64,000 bases of DNA from Cyprinodon diabolis (GCA_030533445.1 CM060076.1:7770001-7834000); one strand, 5' to 3'. Positions 1 through 13,534 are shown, numbered from the stretch's first letter. The notes: generated by a model not told the origin, from the letters alone. Program-made: numbers and translations.

Positions 1-1673
1 AGTGAACTCAGTAAACTGACCGTTCAGACAGATGATCATATCCCTATTGGCCCATAGCGTTGTGTCTGCGCTATGGATCTTTATTAGTCGCGTAATTAGT
101 CCCATAATGCTTTGCGAGGAGAGTTCTCCACGCAAAGCATTGCGGGATATATCTGCCTTTTCTGAGGCCTTTCTTTTCTTTTCATACACTTCATAGACAC
201 TTTTTTTTTTTTGACCCTCGGCCATTTTCAAAGAACTGCAGTGAGAAAGGTGAGCTTTAATGACTGTCTGAAACCGTAGCTGACCACACATACACGCCTG
301 AAAGTGCGCATGCGCAGAAAAAAAGATAGCTAACTGGGTACGAGCATGTAGGAAAGCCTTATGTAAACATATCACCAGAATGATTGACAATTAGGAGGAC
401 CACTTATTTAGATGATCCACCGGAAATAAAATATCATTCTCTATACCTTTAAGGTGTCAACTGCCATTGAACTTTCTCTTCCCTGTGGCTTTTGGACCTT
501 GATAGGGGAGAGATACACCGTTTTTTTAGCTAAAGCTATGTGCACGCTGGCCTAAACCTTTGCCACCCCTGCTCAAGTTTAGTATGTGGGTATGAAATGA
601 GACTGAGCCTGAGGGTGTTTTATGTGCACTGAACACTATTCACGTTTAAATACAATGAGTTCTGATAGGGCAGCCTATGTCCAACTCATTTAGGTTTGCC
701 TGATCATTCTTTGGCTTTGGATAAGCTTTTGTTTCAGCCATCTACTGTCACAATTTGCTCAGATGAGGATGCAAGAAGAGATAAGGAATCTCAGCGTTGG
801 ATCTGAAGAGACTGTGATACAGCACATATTTGGCATGTCTGTCAGCATTTTCATCAGCGGAATCCATGTGAAAGCTGTTTTGTAAATGGAAAAGGAGTTT
901 TGAGCTGCAGCATGCCAAGGCTGCTGAAGAGTCCGGAGGAACTTTTTTCCTAAAGGAGAATTTAAAGCCTTGACTTTGTTAATAGAAATTGATGTTTGTA
1001 GCTGCTGGATAAATGGCACTTCTGGCTCACTTTGCTGTTCACCAATCAAATTGTGCAAACTTTTGTGGAGTAGGGGGACATCTGACCTAATTTTTTGCAA
1101 CATTAGGACATGTCTGTTAGTGCAGCAGCTAACACAAGCTCTAAAGATGACAAAGCCTTATTTTTCTTATAAGAAACAGAAGACAATATGAAGCTTCGTT
1201 CATAAAATAGCATTCACCGAGCTTAGTCATCTTGATTAAGAAAAAAATAAATAAAATGAAAGCTGTTAAAATGTTTTTGTTTGTAATTTTGCCAGCGGTA
1301 TTAATGTTGAAAATTGTTGTGTTTTAAGCTATGTCACTGGTCTATTTGTTGCTAAACATCAAGATTTTGAGTATTGATCAAAATAAGATCACATGACAGG
1401 AGGTTTTACACTCTTTCTTCTGTAGAGTGTATACAAAATGAAATTTCAATGCATACAGCTTACAACAGGGAAATGAACAATACCACTTATAAAGTGCAGC
1501 AGTGATCAAAAATGCAAACAGTGTAGGAGAAAAGAAAAGTCTTCATGAGGCAGTGAAATGGAAAGGTTCAGTGCAGTGCGAAATTAATAAATATGGTGTA
1601 AAATGCAGTAGAACATTCAATTGTGCTCTCAATGAGAGGTGCCTATGTCTGCTGGCACGCTGATGTTATCTAG
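1..1673. other. Unassigned non-coding stretch
   Basis: A+T-rich sequence with short open frames only. I see no domain, splice-bounded exon, terminal repeat or RNA gene here. Confidence 0.5.
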
Positions 1674-2170
1674 ATGTGGGATTGGGTACCTAAGTGGCTG
1701 CTGTCTCGTTCCTTGTGGTGGCCAGGCAGGGCCTGGGCCTCCGGGTCCCCACTAGGAGGTGGGGTACCTCTGGGCAACGGACACCTGGGTCACCTTGGGC
1801 ATGGCTGGCAACCGGCGGAGCCCATGTGCTCACTGCCATGGCCCTGTGGTAAATTGGCACTATGACCTCTGTGGTACGGCCCTTCAGGGACTGGGCCCCC
1901 CTGTTTGGCCCTTCTCTCTTCTGACCTTCTCTTGTGGGTGCGGCTGTCAATATGCATGTGTCCCAGTGATCTGGGAAGCCCTTGGATATCTGGAGATTGC
2001 GTTGTCTCTTTATAGGTCCTTGGCATAAGGGGGCAAGTCTGCAGCTGCCCACACCTGCTATTGAGCATATTTTTCTTCGCATTGTTAGTCGTTTACAAAA
2101 GAGAATACACATGCATACATATAATAGGAGTTTCCAGATTTTGCAGATGCACACTTATACTAAGTACTAA
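1674..2170. other. G+C-rich block of unknown origin
   Basis: This segment is clearly richer in G and C than its surroundings and is open in several frames on both strands (up to 154 codons on the minus strand). The translations are low-complexity (W, G, P, R rich) and match no family I know. It could be an old repeat or an isochore-like patch. The open frames are most likely a by-product of composition. Confidence 0.35.
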
Positions 2171-3599
2171 TCTGCTTCCAGGCCAGGAGTGGCTAATAAG
2201 GAGGACCTGGACAATTCAAAGATGTTAAACTTTGCTTGAGAACCACTGGACACATTAATTATCAAGTCATTGCAATGTGTGGTGTTGAGGCACATGATTT
2301 AATGTTTTATAGTATATAAATAATAACATGATACATCATTAAATATCAGCTGTCAAAGCTGACCAGCTGAGAGGTTAGTTTTAGGCTCCTTTAGAGAGTC
2401 TAAAACTAAGAGGGAGCTGTTGCAGCTCCAAAACTCTGGAATGTGGGAATGTTATTTTTATCCATGTTTTAGCTGTTTTTTTTTTTTTTTATCTGTACTG
2501 TTTTATATTTTATCTATTTTTTTCTGTAGAGTACTTAACAAATACAATTTAATTGGATTGGATTGTATTAAGCAGGTATGCAAAAATTATTTTCAAGCTC
2601 AAAAATTGCTAAATGAAACAATTCAGGATAAAAATTTGGCTGAATTATGCTGATAGGTATTTTTAGTGGTTATGGTGGTTGACCGGGCAACTTTAAAGCC
2701 TGTGATTATCAGTGTGATTTAAGCCTGATATGATGACAAAACACAGGGTTGCATTTTTCATCCTGAAAGTCGGTATCAAAATAACTTTTTAGTCAATTTC
2801 TGAGGTATTCCAATCTTTTAAGTTCATGGGGAAAAAACAGTCATAGTGTGGTAGAGTTTTTATTCAAAAGATATAATGGATGGATAGTATTTATACATAT
2901 CAATCTTTGTATTTGTTGTCTACTTTAATTATGACCACAGGCTGACCAAAACAATATCACAACATGAATCAAAACGTCTTTTGTCTCCCCCTACTGACCA
3001 TCAGAAGCATTACATGATTAATTTTCCCCTGCCATTGGCCTCACCTCTTTGGGTTAGATCTGACATTCAGTTTTACCCAACATAAAGTCTATTATCTATA
3101 ACGTGGAAATGTGCACAGAAGGAATTATCTGTATCAATCAAAAAGGATTTAAAGCTTTACTTAAGTTCATTCATGTAGCAGATTTAAAACGTGGCTGATT
3201 GGGGTTGTCCATAAAGCAACTTAAAAAACACTAAACTTTTTTATAGTTTATGTTAAAAGCAATAACTGTTTTGTATTTTATTTGGATTTGATTTAGCAAC
3301 ACAAAGTATAATTTAAAATTGAAAGGGCTTTATAAATTTGTCTACAAATAAAAACAGAAAAATGACTCAAGAGCTTAAAATGTTCCCTGTTGTTCTTTGC
3401 AAAGAAAGCCAAACCTCTGTCAGATTGGATGAAAAGTCATGACATGACAAGTCAAGACATGTTCTTGGTAAGATTTTAGGACTGAACTTAGACTAGACCA
3501 TTTTAGCTCATAAACAGGGTTTTGCCTCACCTTTTGCTCTGGCTATTTAGATGGTCTACCTGCGGAAAGGTAAACAAACGTTTTCCACATTATGAGGAC
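2171..3599. other. Unassigned non-coding stretch
   Basis: A+T-rich with several T runs (for example near 2470-2490). An imperfect inverted motif around 2375-2410 (TTAGTTTTAGGCTCC against the later TCTAAAACTAAGAGG) suggests an old hairpin element, but its ends cannot be fixed. No coding signal. Confidence 0.4.
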
Positions 3600-3630
3600 G
3601 TCACCACCAAGCCTTAAAATTGTGATTGTG

Positions 3631-4100
3631 TCATTGATCTGAACTGATACCTTCTTTCCACATGTTGGCTGTTCCCAAACATGACTTTTTGTAAACTAAT
3701 GATTTGAGTTCTTCCATTTTTTTTCTCGTCACTTTCTTAGCAGGGCAGTTATTAATTATCCTCTTCACAAATCTAATATATTCTCCTACCTGAGCAGTAG
3801 ATCTCCGACTTCCCCAGACCATCTTGGATGCCTCTCTGTTTAATGCTCTCCTTGGCACTTTAGGTGGACGGCCATGCCTGGGTACAGCAGGTTTTCAGCT
3901 GTGGCATAATCTTCACGACTTCACATGATGGATTGAACAGACCCACTGATGTTGTTTCAAAACCTTAATCTGTTCTTAACTTCTACACAACTTTATTTCC
4001 AAGTCATGTGGTGTGTTTCTTAGTCTGCATAATGCTGTTGGTTTACCCATGATCTCCAATCAAGCTCTGAGGCCTACACAGATCTACACCAACATTAAAC
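3631..4100 (-). repeat. Degenerate interspersed repeat, class uncertain
   Basis: The stretch around 3860-4090 (a GGTGGACGGCC motif, then GATGGATTGAACAG, then CTCTGAGGCC) resembles from memory an old interspersed repeat seen in many fish genomes, probably DNA-transposon derived. A 75-codon minus-strand frame at 3631-3858 matches no domain. No terminal repeats or target duplication are visible. Confidence 0.3.
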
Positions 4101-4130
4101 TACTCAGACTGTTTACGTAGCTAGATGAAG

Positions 4131-5950
4131 AGGGGGAAAAAAAGCCTTATACTGACCCATTTGCCAATTCAGGCGATCGTTTTGATGTAAACTTTTGCTG
4201 TTGTTTGTTTGATCAGCCGCTGATTATTTTTTACTCCAAATTCATTTTGACATAATTGGCTGTTGATTTCAATTAGCTTTGAAAGCCTCGTTACGACGCA
4301 GGCGCTGACTCAACCCCAGAGGGGGGACACGGTTTTGAAATAATGACTAATGGTTACTCCTACAGTATAATGATCTGTTGTGCTACTGATCCTGATTATG
4401 GAGTTTTCAAGTTGACAAGCAATTTGAGGCGGATAATCAGAGGTAATTAGGTTGATAAGAGGAACTTCCTTTGGTCAAAGCCTGAGAGACGTCTCCGAGC
4501 TGTTATCTTTAGTTGCTTTATATCTTGCAGATGTTCATTCTGAACCCATTTGTGTCACTGGCTCCAAGACCATTTCCTTGATTCTAATCTTTAACTCACA
4601 TCAATACTCCTCTCGCTCTGTTATCAATCCCTAATCATACTTTTTTCTTTTTTTATCTAAAAAGTTTCCGGTTCAGTTGCGTCTTCTCCAGCCACTCTGC
4701 ATTGCTTCCAGTCTTGTATTGCTTCTGTTTGCAGAATCTCTGCAGAGACCCAATTTTATCAACTAGAGATGCCGTAGTTTGGTCATTGTTTATGCTCACA
4801 CTGTTGTGTAAGGGCTCAGTGCTTAAGGGAGGCTTGAATTAGCATTTCTATTTGTTATAGTCAATATTTCCCACAATGGAGTGAATGTTCTTATAGTGCA
4901 TGTGAAATAAAAGACTTCAGGGATTTTGTACTTGGAAATGCAGAGCATGCATATTGATAAGTACTTTATGCAGAAAAAGGTCAACACATCTCTAATACAG
5001 CTGTCATTAGACTTGCATCTTATTTTACAGCAATCTGTTTTAACGAGTATGGAAACTGAGAATCATTTATTGATTCCAGACGTGCAGAGACTGCTGGTAG
5101 GAGTTCTCCACCTTCTCTTTGTTTTCTCCTACCGCTTACTGAGCTCTACTGGGTCCGTCTTTAATTTAAAGCGGCCCTCGCTCATGTTTAGAATGCATGC
5201 TGCAGTCGGTCTGCCTGAATCCCGCTGCTATCAACTCTACTGCCTGTCAGAATGTCTGGGAGAGGCTGCAGAGAGAATCACAATTCCTATTCCTACTGCT
5301 TAAACCAACGAAAACCATAAACTTATCCACTAACTTCACCTTTGAGGAGAAAAATTAGAGGCAGGCTTCCTAGATAACACAAAACTACATATTTTCCAAA
5401 TCCTAGATTTTTTCTGTTTTCAACAAATGAGCAACAGGGTGTTGAGATTGATTGTGAGAAAAATCAAGGTAACCAAGAAAATTCAGTCCAAGATGGACTG
5501 TGCCCGAGTTTTGAAATCAATGAGTCTGGACAGGAAAACAAAACCACAGCAAAGCCTGTTTATATAAAAAAATAGATATACTTGTTAAAATTTCTATTAT
5601 CCATCTACGACAACCAGCAGCCATAGGTTGGACTGCTTCCTAACACTGTATACCAGGGTCCTGACAGTGGCTGTAAAATGCTCTGGTTTAAATAGCCCTC
5701 TGTTCTCCAATAAAACATAAAATCCCCCTGCTTCTGTCTGTCTGTTGTACTTCATATCTGAGAGGATCATGAAAGACAGCAAGCCTGAAGCCTATCGTAT
5801 AGCGAGCTAGAAAATAATATAAACCTTAAAAAGATATTCACATCCCTTACGCTTTTTCCCATTCATAATCTTCAACATTCAAATTAATTTATTCAACTGA
5901 TATACATGATAACAAAAACTGTATTCCTGTGTTTTCAGTTTGATTATCTG
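4131..5950. other. Unassigned non-coding stretch
   Basis: No recognisable gene or repeat. A 125-codon plus-strand frame at 4926-5303 has no family resemblance and no clear splice signals in a coding context, so I treat it as chance. Confidence 0.45.
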
Positions 5951-5964
5951 AAGCTTCTTTCCTC

Positions 5965-6165
5965 TACAACAGGGAGGCCACAATCCACTCCTCAAGGGTT
6001 GATGTCCTGCTTCTTTTAGATGCGCGTCTGCTTTAACACAGCTGAATCAAATGATTTAGTCTTTTGCAGGACTCTGAAGAACTTGACTTCAATTAAGGAG
6101 GTAAGTAAACCATTTGATTTAGGTGTGTTGGACCAGAGAGATATCTAAAGTTGTAACATACTCTG
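5965..6165. repeat. Short palindromic repeat, degenerate
   Basis: The pattern CCACTCCTCAAGG, then AACACAGCTGAATCAAATGATT, and later the complementary AAACCATTTGATTTAGGTGTGTTGGACCAG is that of a palindromic interspersed repeat common in teleosts. A related, more decayed copy appears at 55592-55790. Ends are not exact. Confidence 0.45.
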
Positions 6166-9100
6166 TACACTACTGCTTTATCTATAAGGCAGTTAAAAAA
6201 AAAAGTATATAAGAGCTGTCCATTGTGCTGAAAAAGAGTAAAACACAACAACATCTTAAAGAAAGTACACATTTAAGACAAAGACACTTTAGGGCACATG
6301 CTAGCTTACTGTGGGTTAAAAGCCAGAGATTTGCTCATCCAACATTTTAGGAACCAAAACTTAGGTCAAAAGAATTTGGTTATATGATCAAAGAGCACAA
6401 AATAATATGTGTGGGTAAAGCAGCTCAGAAAAATAAGGGGTGAGATCATTAGAACAATAAAACACAAATGAAAGATTATTCATAGCTGAAGGGGAAGCCA
6501 GGGAATTTTGTACTTTTATTGATGCTGGTCAAATTCCAGTTGTACTAAAAACTACATCAAAACGGTACAACGTTTACCCAAAATGCATCATTGTGACACA
6601 GAGGGAGGGGATAAGTGGACGATTTTTTTTTTTTTTTTTTTTTTATTCGTTTATTTGATTTGTTTCATGCATCATGTCACACACTACAACATTTTAGCTA
6701 AGGCTAATTCTCAATGTCTGTCCCCAGTTAGGCTTTTACACAAAACACAGTGACTGTACACAAGAACAACAGAGCAAAATACACATTAAAACATCACAGA
6801 AATAAAATCAGGTCAGTTAGATTATTAATTTTTTCCCACTTATCCACAATATTCCAGGACAGTATGGACAGAAATACACACAGAAAGGGAATGATGATGT
6901 CATGGTACGGTAAACCAAGAAGGCATGGCTAATAGAAAGCACTTTAAAGTATGGCTGTACTTTTGGAATTTAAATCAGATGTGCTCAATGTAATATTTAC
7001 CTGGAATACCCAGATATGTATGTTCATATATTTTTTACAGTTTTTTTTGTTGTTGCAATTTATAATTTCATTCAAATGCACAATTAAGTTTCTCTTTTTA
7101 GATCAATTGGGGGAACAAATTGATTACTCTGTTACCACCACAATCAAAGGCTACAGCTCTAGTTACCATCATATGTAAAGAGGGATAACCCAACCCAGGT
7201 CAGACAAAGACTGCTGGAGTCAAATGACTGACCTCATCAAGGGCACCAAAAAGGGAGCCTGCTGCCTAGAATGGCCACCAGTAAAGGTGATGATCTACAA
7301 CAAGAAAACAGTCCTCATTATTAAATACACAGAACAGAAACTCGAGATTTTTCCCTCTAACTAAGCATCATCTTTATTTCCTGCTAACAAAGGCTGTAAA
7401 ACACTGAGTAGAAACTCTTCATCATGAAATGAGCCACTCTTTCAAACTTTCCTTCGAAATGACAGCAGGAACAATTTAAATGTTTTCCATTAGTGACACG
7501 GTTGCTGAACTATTCTCTTTCTAAAAGAAAAAATATATATATTTTCACACCAAAAATCCCATTATGAGAAACCTGACAGGAAAAACTATCCAACGGAGAA
7601 AAAGGCAAGACTCAGAAATATTACTGATGAGTAAAACTTGACATATAAACACCAAAATACCTATATGCTCTCCAATGCTGACGTCACTAATCACTCCTAA
7701 GAGTAATATATTTCCAACACATACGATCCTGCAGTTTTGAACATTAATACCTTTCTGCTTAAAAAAATAAAAAAATAACTCATTGTTTTGTTGTTCTTTT
7801 TATTGTACCTGTAGAGGAAGTAGCAGATGATAAAAAGCTCCTAAACTGGTGGGATGAGCACTACTTTGGCTCACCTTTGATTACTCACTGTGGTAACAAA
7901 ATATTCCTAATATCTGATTATTCATTCATTTTCTCCTTACAGTACTCAACCTTACACTATTGTTCTAGTTGTATTCAAAAAGAAAAATTCAAATTAGCAA
8001 TGAAATGAGCCACTAAGAACAGATGAGCAACATGGTCCTTATCCCTTTCCATGGACAGAGTTCTTAAGAGACCATCATGCCAGGCCAACAATGTTGTGAC
8101 TATCCCCAAACCTCAGCCCATGGCCTCCACGTCTCAGTTCAGTGGAGGAGGGAAATGAAAAGGTGCAGAAGTAAAACGACACACAGCAGCAACAGCCACA
8201 CTTGGTTTATAGTGTTTAAAAAAACATATTTGTGCTTTTTCTTTTCGCATGATGTAGGTAAAGACAAAGGGAATAAAGCCACTAACAACTCGTAAGGCTA
8301 TCAAAACCTCAAAAAGATCCGATGCACTTTTCTCAGAAAAGTCAACAATCATTCATCATATTTAAACTGTTAGTTCAGGGTTTCAGGTTATTTCATTAAT
8401 TTTGTAATCCTGCATTAGGGGTCATTTTCATCCCATGTGTTCACTTCCTTTATTTTTTATGCAAAATAGAATAACTTAAAATGAACAGCCATTAGAGTAA
8501 GTTATATTCAATTATAATATTCGTTCAGCATTATCTTGCCTGTTTGTTTTTTTATGTTGGTCACAAGCAAGGAGATCCTATTTTATATCTTTACTCTTTT
8601 TTTTCTTTTAATCCTTAAAATCTTTGCTCAGGGTCATTAGGATCTGCCTACATAAGAGGCATTATTCCCCTCTGCCGCTGCCATGTAAGTACAACAGACA
8701 GATTGACTGAATGAAAATAATATGGAAATAATTTACATTTGGGTTCTGAATGTGTGAGAAAAACTGTGAGCGAAGCCAACAGATGTGAAAGGCTGATGAG
8801 GCAGGATGCAAATGCAACCTTGGGAAATATTTAATATGCTAATTAGTTTAATGACGTCCTCTAGTGACTTTACCAGCATGTTTCCACTATTTCCCACTGC
8901 ACTAACATCCTCTCTCACTTTCTAGGAAAGTGTGAGTGGATTCAGTAAGTGGCTGCTTTGAAAAAAATGGCTTTAAAATAAGCTTTATTTCCTTTGTATT
9001 ACAGAATAGGCTGTAAATGCATAATTTCTAAAACCTAAATAATCCAACCCCCAAGTTGCAAAAATTTGTAACTGAGTCGTTTCATTCCTAAAACTGTAAA

Positions 9101-9253
9101 TGAAGACAGATTCTATTTGTTTAGCAAAATATTGCTGCAAAGACAAAAACTATTCATTTGTTTTTTCCCACAGAGAAGATATATAATCAGTTCTGTATAT
9201 GGGGTTTATAATAAACCTAAAGCAGAAAGATACTAGTGTTGTTTTGTGTGATG
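6166..9253. other. Unassigned non-coding stretch with a long T tract
   Basis: A 22-base T run at 6623-6644, followed by A+T-rich sequence, could be the reversed poly(A) end of a minus-strand retroposed copy extending to about 6900, but no body is recognisable. The rest shows only chance ORFs of 60-75 codons. Confidence 0.4.
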
Positions 9254-10942
9254 CAGTGGTGTCAAAAGTACCCACATTTGTTACTTAAGTAGAACTATAG
9301 ATACTGCAGTTTAAAAACACTCTGGTAAAAGTTGAAGTATCAACTTGACCTCTTTACTCAAGTAAAAGTGAAAAAGTATGTGCTCCAAAAACTACATAAA
9401 GTTTAAAAGAGTAAAGTAACCTTTAAAAAAAAAAACAGCCAAATGCCGCTATATGAATATTAAAGATACATTTTTCGACTGTCTATTTCTAAAAATTCTC
9501 TGAGATAAGGCCAAGGATGAGGGAGGTCTTGTTGGAGGTCTCCCGATACGCTCTCGCCTGTGTCCGACCTTTCAGACATTTCGACATCTTTTTCTGAATC
9601 CCGCATTGTAGCATGGCATAGATAATTCACGTTAGCGGTTTGAAGAACACCTGCTTGCTTCTGAGGATTTCCTTTAGCTAACCAATGAGTGTTTGCGTTC
9701 TATGACTCATCAATCACACTAGTTTTCACTACATGAGGATGGAGCCAATGATCTGCATTGGATGGAGCACATGACGGGAAATAAATATTTACAAACATTA
9801 AACCAGGGGTAACCAATTAAAAATCAGTGGGTCTGAATAAAGAAAATACATACAATTTTTAAATTGAAAAAAAAAAAAAACAAATTGCCAAAAATTGCAT
9901 CCTGTGTTATCTCAGAGGAGTTGACACTTATATGACCGTATTCCTATACATCCATCAGTAGTTAAAGGTTAAGGGTCAGCAAATGCAAATTCTACCTGTA
10001 AAACAATAACAGCGTAATTGTCGCTGTCTGATCTGAAGCCTCATTTGGAGCTTCTAAACTGGCTTTTGAAAAACTTTGATAATTTGCTGCTAATATTACA
10101 GATTTTTTTAGAAAAAAAATAACAGATGTGCACAATCAAACAAAAATTAGAATTACAATTATAGAGCAATCAGTATTATAAAAAAAAGCCCACACTGTTT
10201 CTGAATAGATACATTATTGTATTAGTTAAGTTCTGTTCCGTTTATGTATCTTTCCTTGAAAATATGAAATGTCCCATGCTCCTGAATGCACCATAGCTAT
10301 CTGACGCTCGTGAATGCATCACACTGGTCTGTGAACGCTGTGCTGTGTTGATGCGCGTTTGATTTTCCGCTTCAGACAAAGCTTTGTAGTTTCCAAACTC
10401 ACGTCGGCATCACTGTTTATTGTTGTGTGTGAAAAACAAGAGACTAGAAAAAATAAATCAGCCGTACCTCGGTCAAAATCTTTGGATTAAATGTTGTTCA
10501 TAACACCCATATATTTTTTAAATGAATCTTCCATATAATCACAAATGTTTTCCCCAGGAGAGGTATATTTAAACGTTTTTATATCATTAATATAACAACA
10601 AGTAGCTCCATTGGCCATAGTTTAATCCGTTTCCCTCGTTCATATGTGGTTGTACAGAGTGAGGCGCGCTCCCGCTACTGGGGATGCATATTCAGCAGGG
10701 ATGCACTTTTCCGCATAACACCGGACCGCGGTCCGCTAATCCGTGACCTCTGCATTAAACCGAAGCCAAAAGTAACGAGTAACGGTTGTTTTAATAATGT
10801 AAGGAATAGAAAGTACAGATACTCGTGAGAAAATGTAATGAGTAGAAGTAAGAAGAAAAATTTATAATGGAGTAAAGTATACCTAAAAAGTGTACTTAAG
10901 TACAGTAACGAAGTATTTGTACTTCGTTACTTGACACCTCTG
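9254..10942. mobile_element. Non-autonomous hAT-like DNA element
   Basis: The left end reads CAGTGGTGTCAAAAGTA and the right end, reversed, reads CAGAGGTGTCAAGTAAC, giving short imperfect terminal inverted repeats. The flanking octamers are GTGTGATG (9246-9253) and GTGAGGTG (10943-10950), 6 of 8 alike, compatible with an old 8-bp hAT duplication. Subterminal regions are rich in ACTTAAGTA and GTAAAAGT motifs, as in teleost hAT MITEs. The 1.69-kb interior has no transposase that I can read. Confidence 0.6.
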
Positions 10943-11079
10943 GTGAGGTGTTCATTTGTTTTAAGTCAGTCTTTATGACATTCACCGTTTATGTTGCGCA
11001 CTATAATAATCTATAATAATCCCACAATAATAATCTCACATACGCTATTCAGATTAAATGAAACTCAGACATAGAAACT

Positions 11080-11365
11080 GTTTGCTTTGATGAAATTGAA
11101 GGCAGAAATTAGCAGCTATCGCTTTTCAGGTTTGAAGGAACATCTCAAAAGCCAGGAGTATGAATGGATAGTTATTAAATCTCCCCTTTATGAACCCGTC
11201 CGCCCGTTTCAATTGGCATCTTGTCTAAGAAAAAACAAGGCTTTGTTTGGGCTACTGTATAAAGCGTCGAACTCAGAGCTTTTTCTGACATTTTAAATCA
11301 AAAAAGCATCCTGGCTGGGAAGTGAAACATCTTCAACTTTAGAAACAAAGTCCAGTGGATTGTTT
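11080..11365 (+). repeat. Penelope-like element 3' tail (degenerate)
   Basis: The sequence from about 11210 (AAACAAGGCTTTG, ATAAAGCGTCGAACTC) to 11365 (GAAACATCTTCAACTTTAG, AAAGTCCAGTGGATT) matches the tail at 63380-63600, which follows a GIY-YIG-type coding end, and the one at 63800-64000. It is abutted on the right by the hAT copy beginning at 11393. Confidence 0.5.
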
Positions 11366-11392
11366 TTTTTACTTTTTTGGAATACCCTTTAT

Positions 11393-12186
11393 TAGGGGTG
11401 GAACGGTTCACAGAATCCACGGTTCGGTTCACGGTTTCGTGGTCACGGTTTTCGGTTTGGTTTATGTTGATTGTTACACCGAAATCCCATAAAAATTAAT
11501 GAAAAAAAAAAAAAAAATTCATGAATTGTAATTATTTTTAACGATCCGCGGAAACCCTGGTTCATTTCCGCATGTTTTGCTGCTTTGATTTTAATCATCT
11601 CGCGCATGCCCTCTACGATCTCCAAGGAACTCAGAGGGGAGCGGACGGGAGCCACAGCGGAGGCTGTAGGCTTTGCTTTGTGCAGGCGGTCTGGAGCGCA
11701 GCGCAGCGGAGCGGGGGTTGCTGACGGAGTATGAGAGATTTCGGGGTTAGCCTGACATGTTGCTGTTAGCATAAACAAAATGTATTGCACAATGCTTTTG
11801 CACACTGTTGCACTTTTATCCACAACTTTCTTTCCGCCGTCATCGTAGGTAGCTCTAAATGCAAAGTGGTCCCATACAGCAGAACAATAAAGTGCTGCTG
11901 GAGCGTCTTCCAGCTCCTTTTCTTTCCCACTCGCCATACCCACACAAAACTCCACAAAAACTGATTTTTTTTCCTGCTACACCCGGCTACGCTGCTTTGC
12001 TTCTTCTTCTTGTTTACTACTGGTGGTTGGCTTTGGTCGCAGTACCGCCACCTTCTGCTCTGGAGTGTAAACGCTTCGCCTATGAGAAAAAGGAGCAGTG
12101 CATGAACCGAACGCAACACAAGCGAACGGAACCGAGACAGTTGAACCGAACGGTTCGGACGGTTTTCATAAACCGTTCCATCCCTA
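11393..12186 (-). mobile_element. hAT-type deletion derivative with BED-finger remnant, copy 1
   Basis: The ends are TAGGGGTGGAACGGTTCA and, at the right, AACCGTTCCATCCCTA, a good inverted repeat. They are flanked by an exact 8-bp duplication, CCCTTTAT (11385-11392 and 12187-12194), diagnostic of hAT insertion. Reading minus strand, about 11950-11790 encodes the start of a BED zinc finger (ending SAVWDHFAFRATYDDGGKK then DKSATVCK). Relative to the copy at 59231-60015 there are two extra bases near 11796-11799 just after the first zinc cysteine, which shifts the frame and loses the second cysteine. The catalytic part of the transposase is absent, so the copy is non-autonomous. Confidence 0.8.
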
Positions 12187-12194
12187 CCCTTTAT

Positions 12195-13139
12195 GGAATG
12201 AATACTCATCAGACTTTGACAAAGATGCTTGTAGAGTAAAACCTCATGCAGGTTTAACAGTTGTGCTCTTATGGGGCTGTACTGATCTTCAGTCAGAACC
12301 AAAGACCAGACGAGATCATTTAGGAATTAAGCCGCTGACCTTTGACTGACTCTTAACACCCTTCCTGAATTACCTTGCAGTTGACATTTCTATTATCACT
12401 CCAATCTATAACCTTCCCTGTCCGTTTATTTATTTATTTTTTACCCAGAGTGAAATAGATTTTCCTAGACATTTGTTTCCTTTAAAGCACTGAGCTCTCA
12501 GCAGCTGAATACAGACTGTAGGACTGACTATAAGGGAGAGAGCGGAGTTAGTTTGTGACTGACGGTGCAACAGCAGAGACCGATATGTCAGCGTGTCTCA
12601 GCTCATCCGTCCACCGGCCCTTCAGTCTGCGGAGAGAAAAAGGTCAGCGAGCGCAGAGGCATCATTAACCGAGCGATGACTCCACTTCAGTCCTGACGTG
12701 AACAATGACAGCAGGATGGTGGGAAAATGATGGATGAATGAAAATGAGAATCCGATAACCGCAGAGTTGAAGCCCTTTGTTCAGCTTCTGTAATGTCAGG
12801 GTGAACATCCTGCACTGATGCATTCACGCTCCTTTACAAAGTCTAAATATAATGATAATATCCATAAAATAATTAAAATCATACAACCTCCACTGAGACA
12901 TGTCAATATTTATTGGTTTTCCCTGATTTTTCTCAATAAAGCCTGATAACTTAAAATAAACAAAAACTTTCCTGTGTTAATCTGTATTCCAGGGGGAAAT
13001 GACAGCAAGTTTCTTCTTTCAGTCCAAAAAAAAAAAAAATTTGTATAGGTTACCATGGCATGAATTTAAAAGTCTACAATTTATTGTGGGATGCTTATTG
13101 ATGTACGCCACTGGTTCAGTAAACAAAGCAAGCATTGCT
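12195..13139. other. Unassigned non-coding stretch
   Basis: A slightly G+C-richer block at about 12480-12720 could include an untranslated or regulatory segment of a host gene, but I see no exon with supported splice sites. The remainder is A+T-rich. Confidence 0.4.
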
Positions 13140-13531
13140 AAGGGCCCTGTCACACTTTGATGAGTTAGACAGCGTATGCTGGATCTAATAAGCTGGCATA
13201 CGCAGAAATTTCTATGTATTATTTTAAATTTTAGGCACATACATAGCGTATTCATGAGTCCAGAGCGTATGTCCAACGACACGGATTTGGATAAGCTAGA
13301 CATGACTTATAAGTAACTTACACTTGACGTATGTCAACGATCCGATAACTTATCTGTACCTTATGCCCAACACATGAGTACATGATTGCATACGTTGACG
13401 TACTCTCCATATGTTGACGTGTGCCAACTTACTTTAGCATGCTCATAACTTATACAAAAAAAGCAACTTATACAAAATGTACACAGTTTTTACAATGCAA
13501 TGCAGCTTATCCTCAATGCCATATTTGTGAC
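13140..13531. repeat. Region of imperfect CGTATG/GACGTATG repeats
   Basis: Motifs such as GCGTATGCTGG, GGCATACGCAG, GAGCGTATGTCCAACG, GACGTATGTCAACG and GCATACGTTGACG recur in both orientations across about 300 bases. They start after GGGCCCTGTCACAC, the sort of end seen on DNA transposons. Probably the remains of a MITE with subterminal repeats. The right end is interrupted by the next element. Confidence 0.4.
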
Positions 13532-13534
13532 TTA

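Noticed and set aside
1690..2154. 154-codon minus-strand frame in the G+C-rich block
   Set aside because: Low-complexity composition, overlapping open frames on both strands and no domain.
13258..13440. CRISPR-like array from repeated CGTATG motifs
   Set aside because: The repeats are short, irregular and in both orientations, and the genome is eukaryotic.
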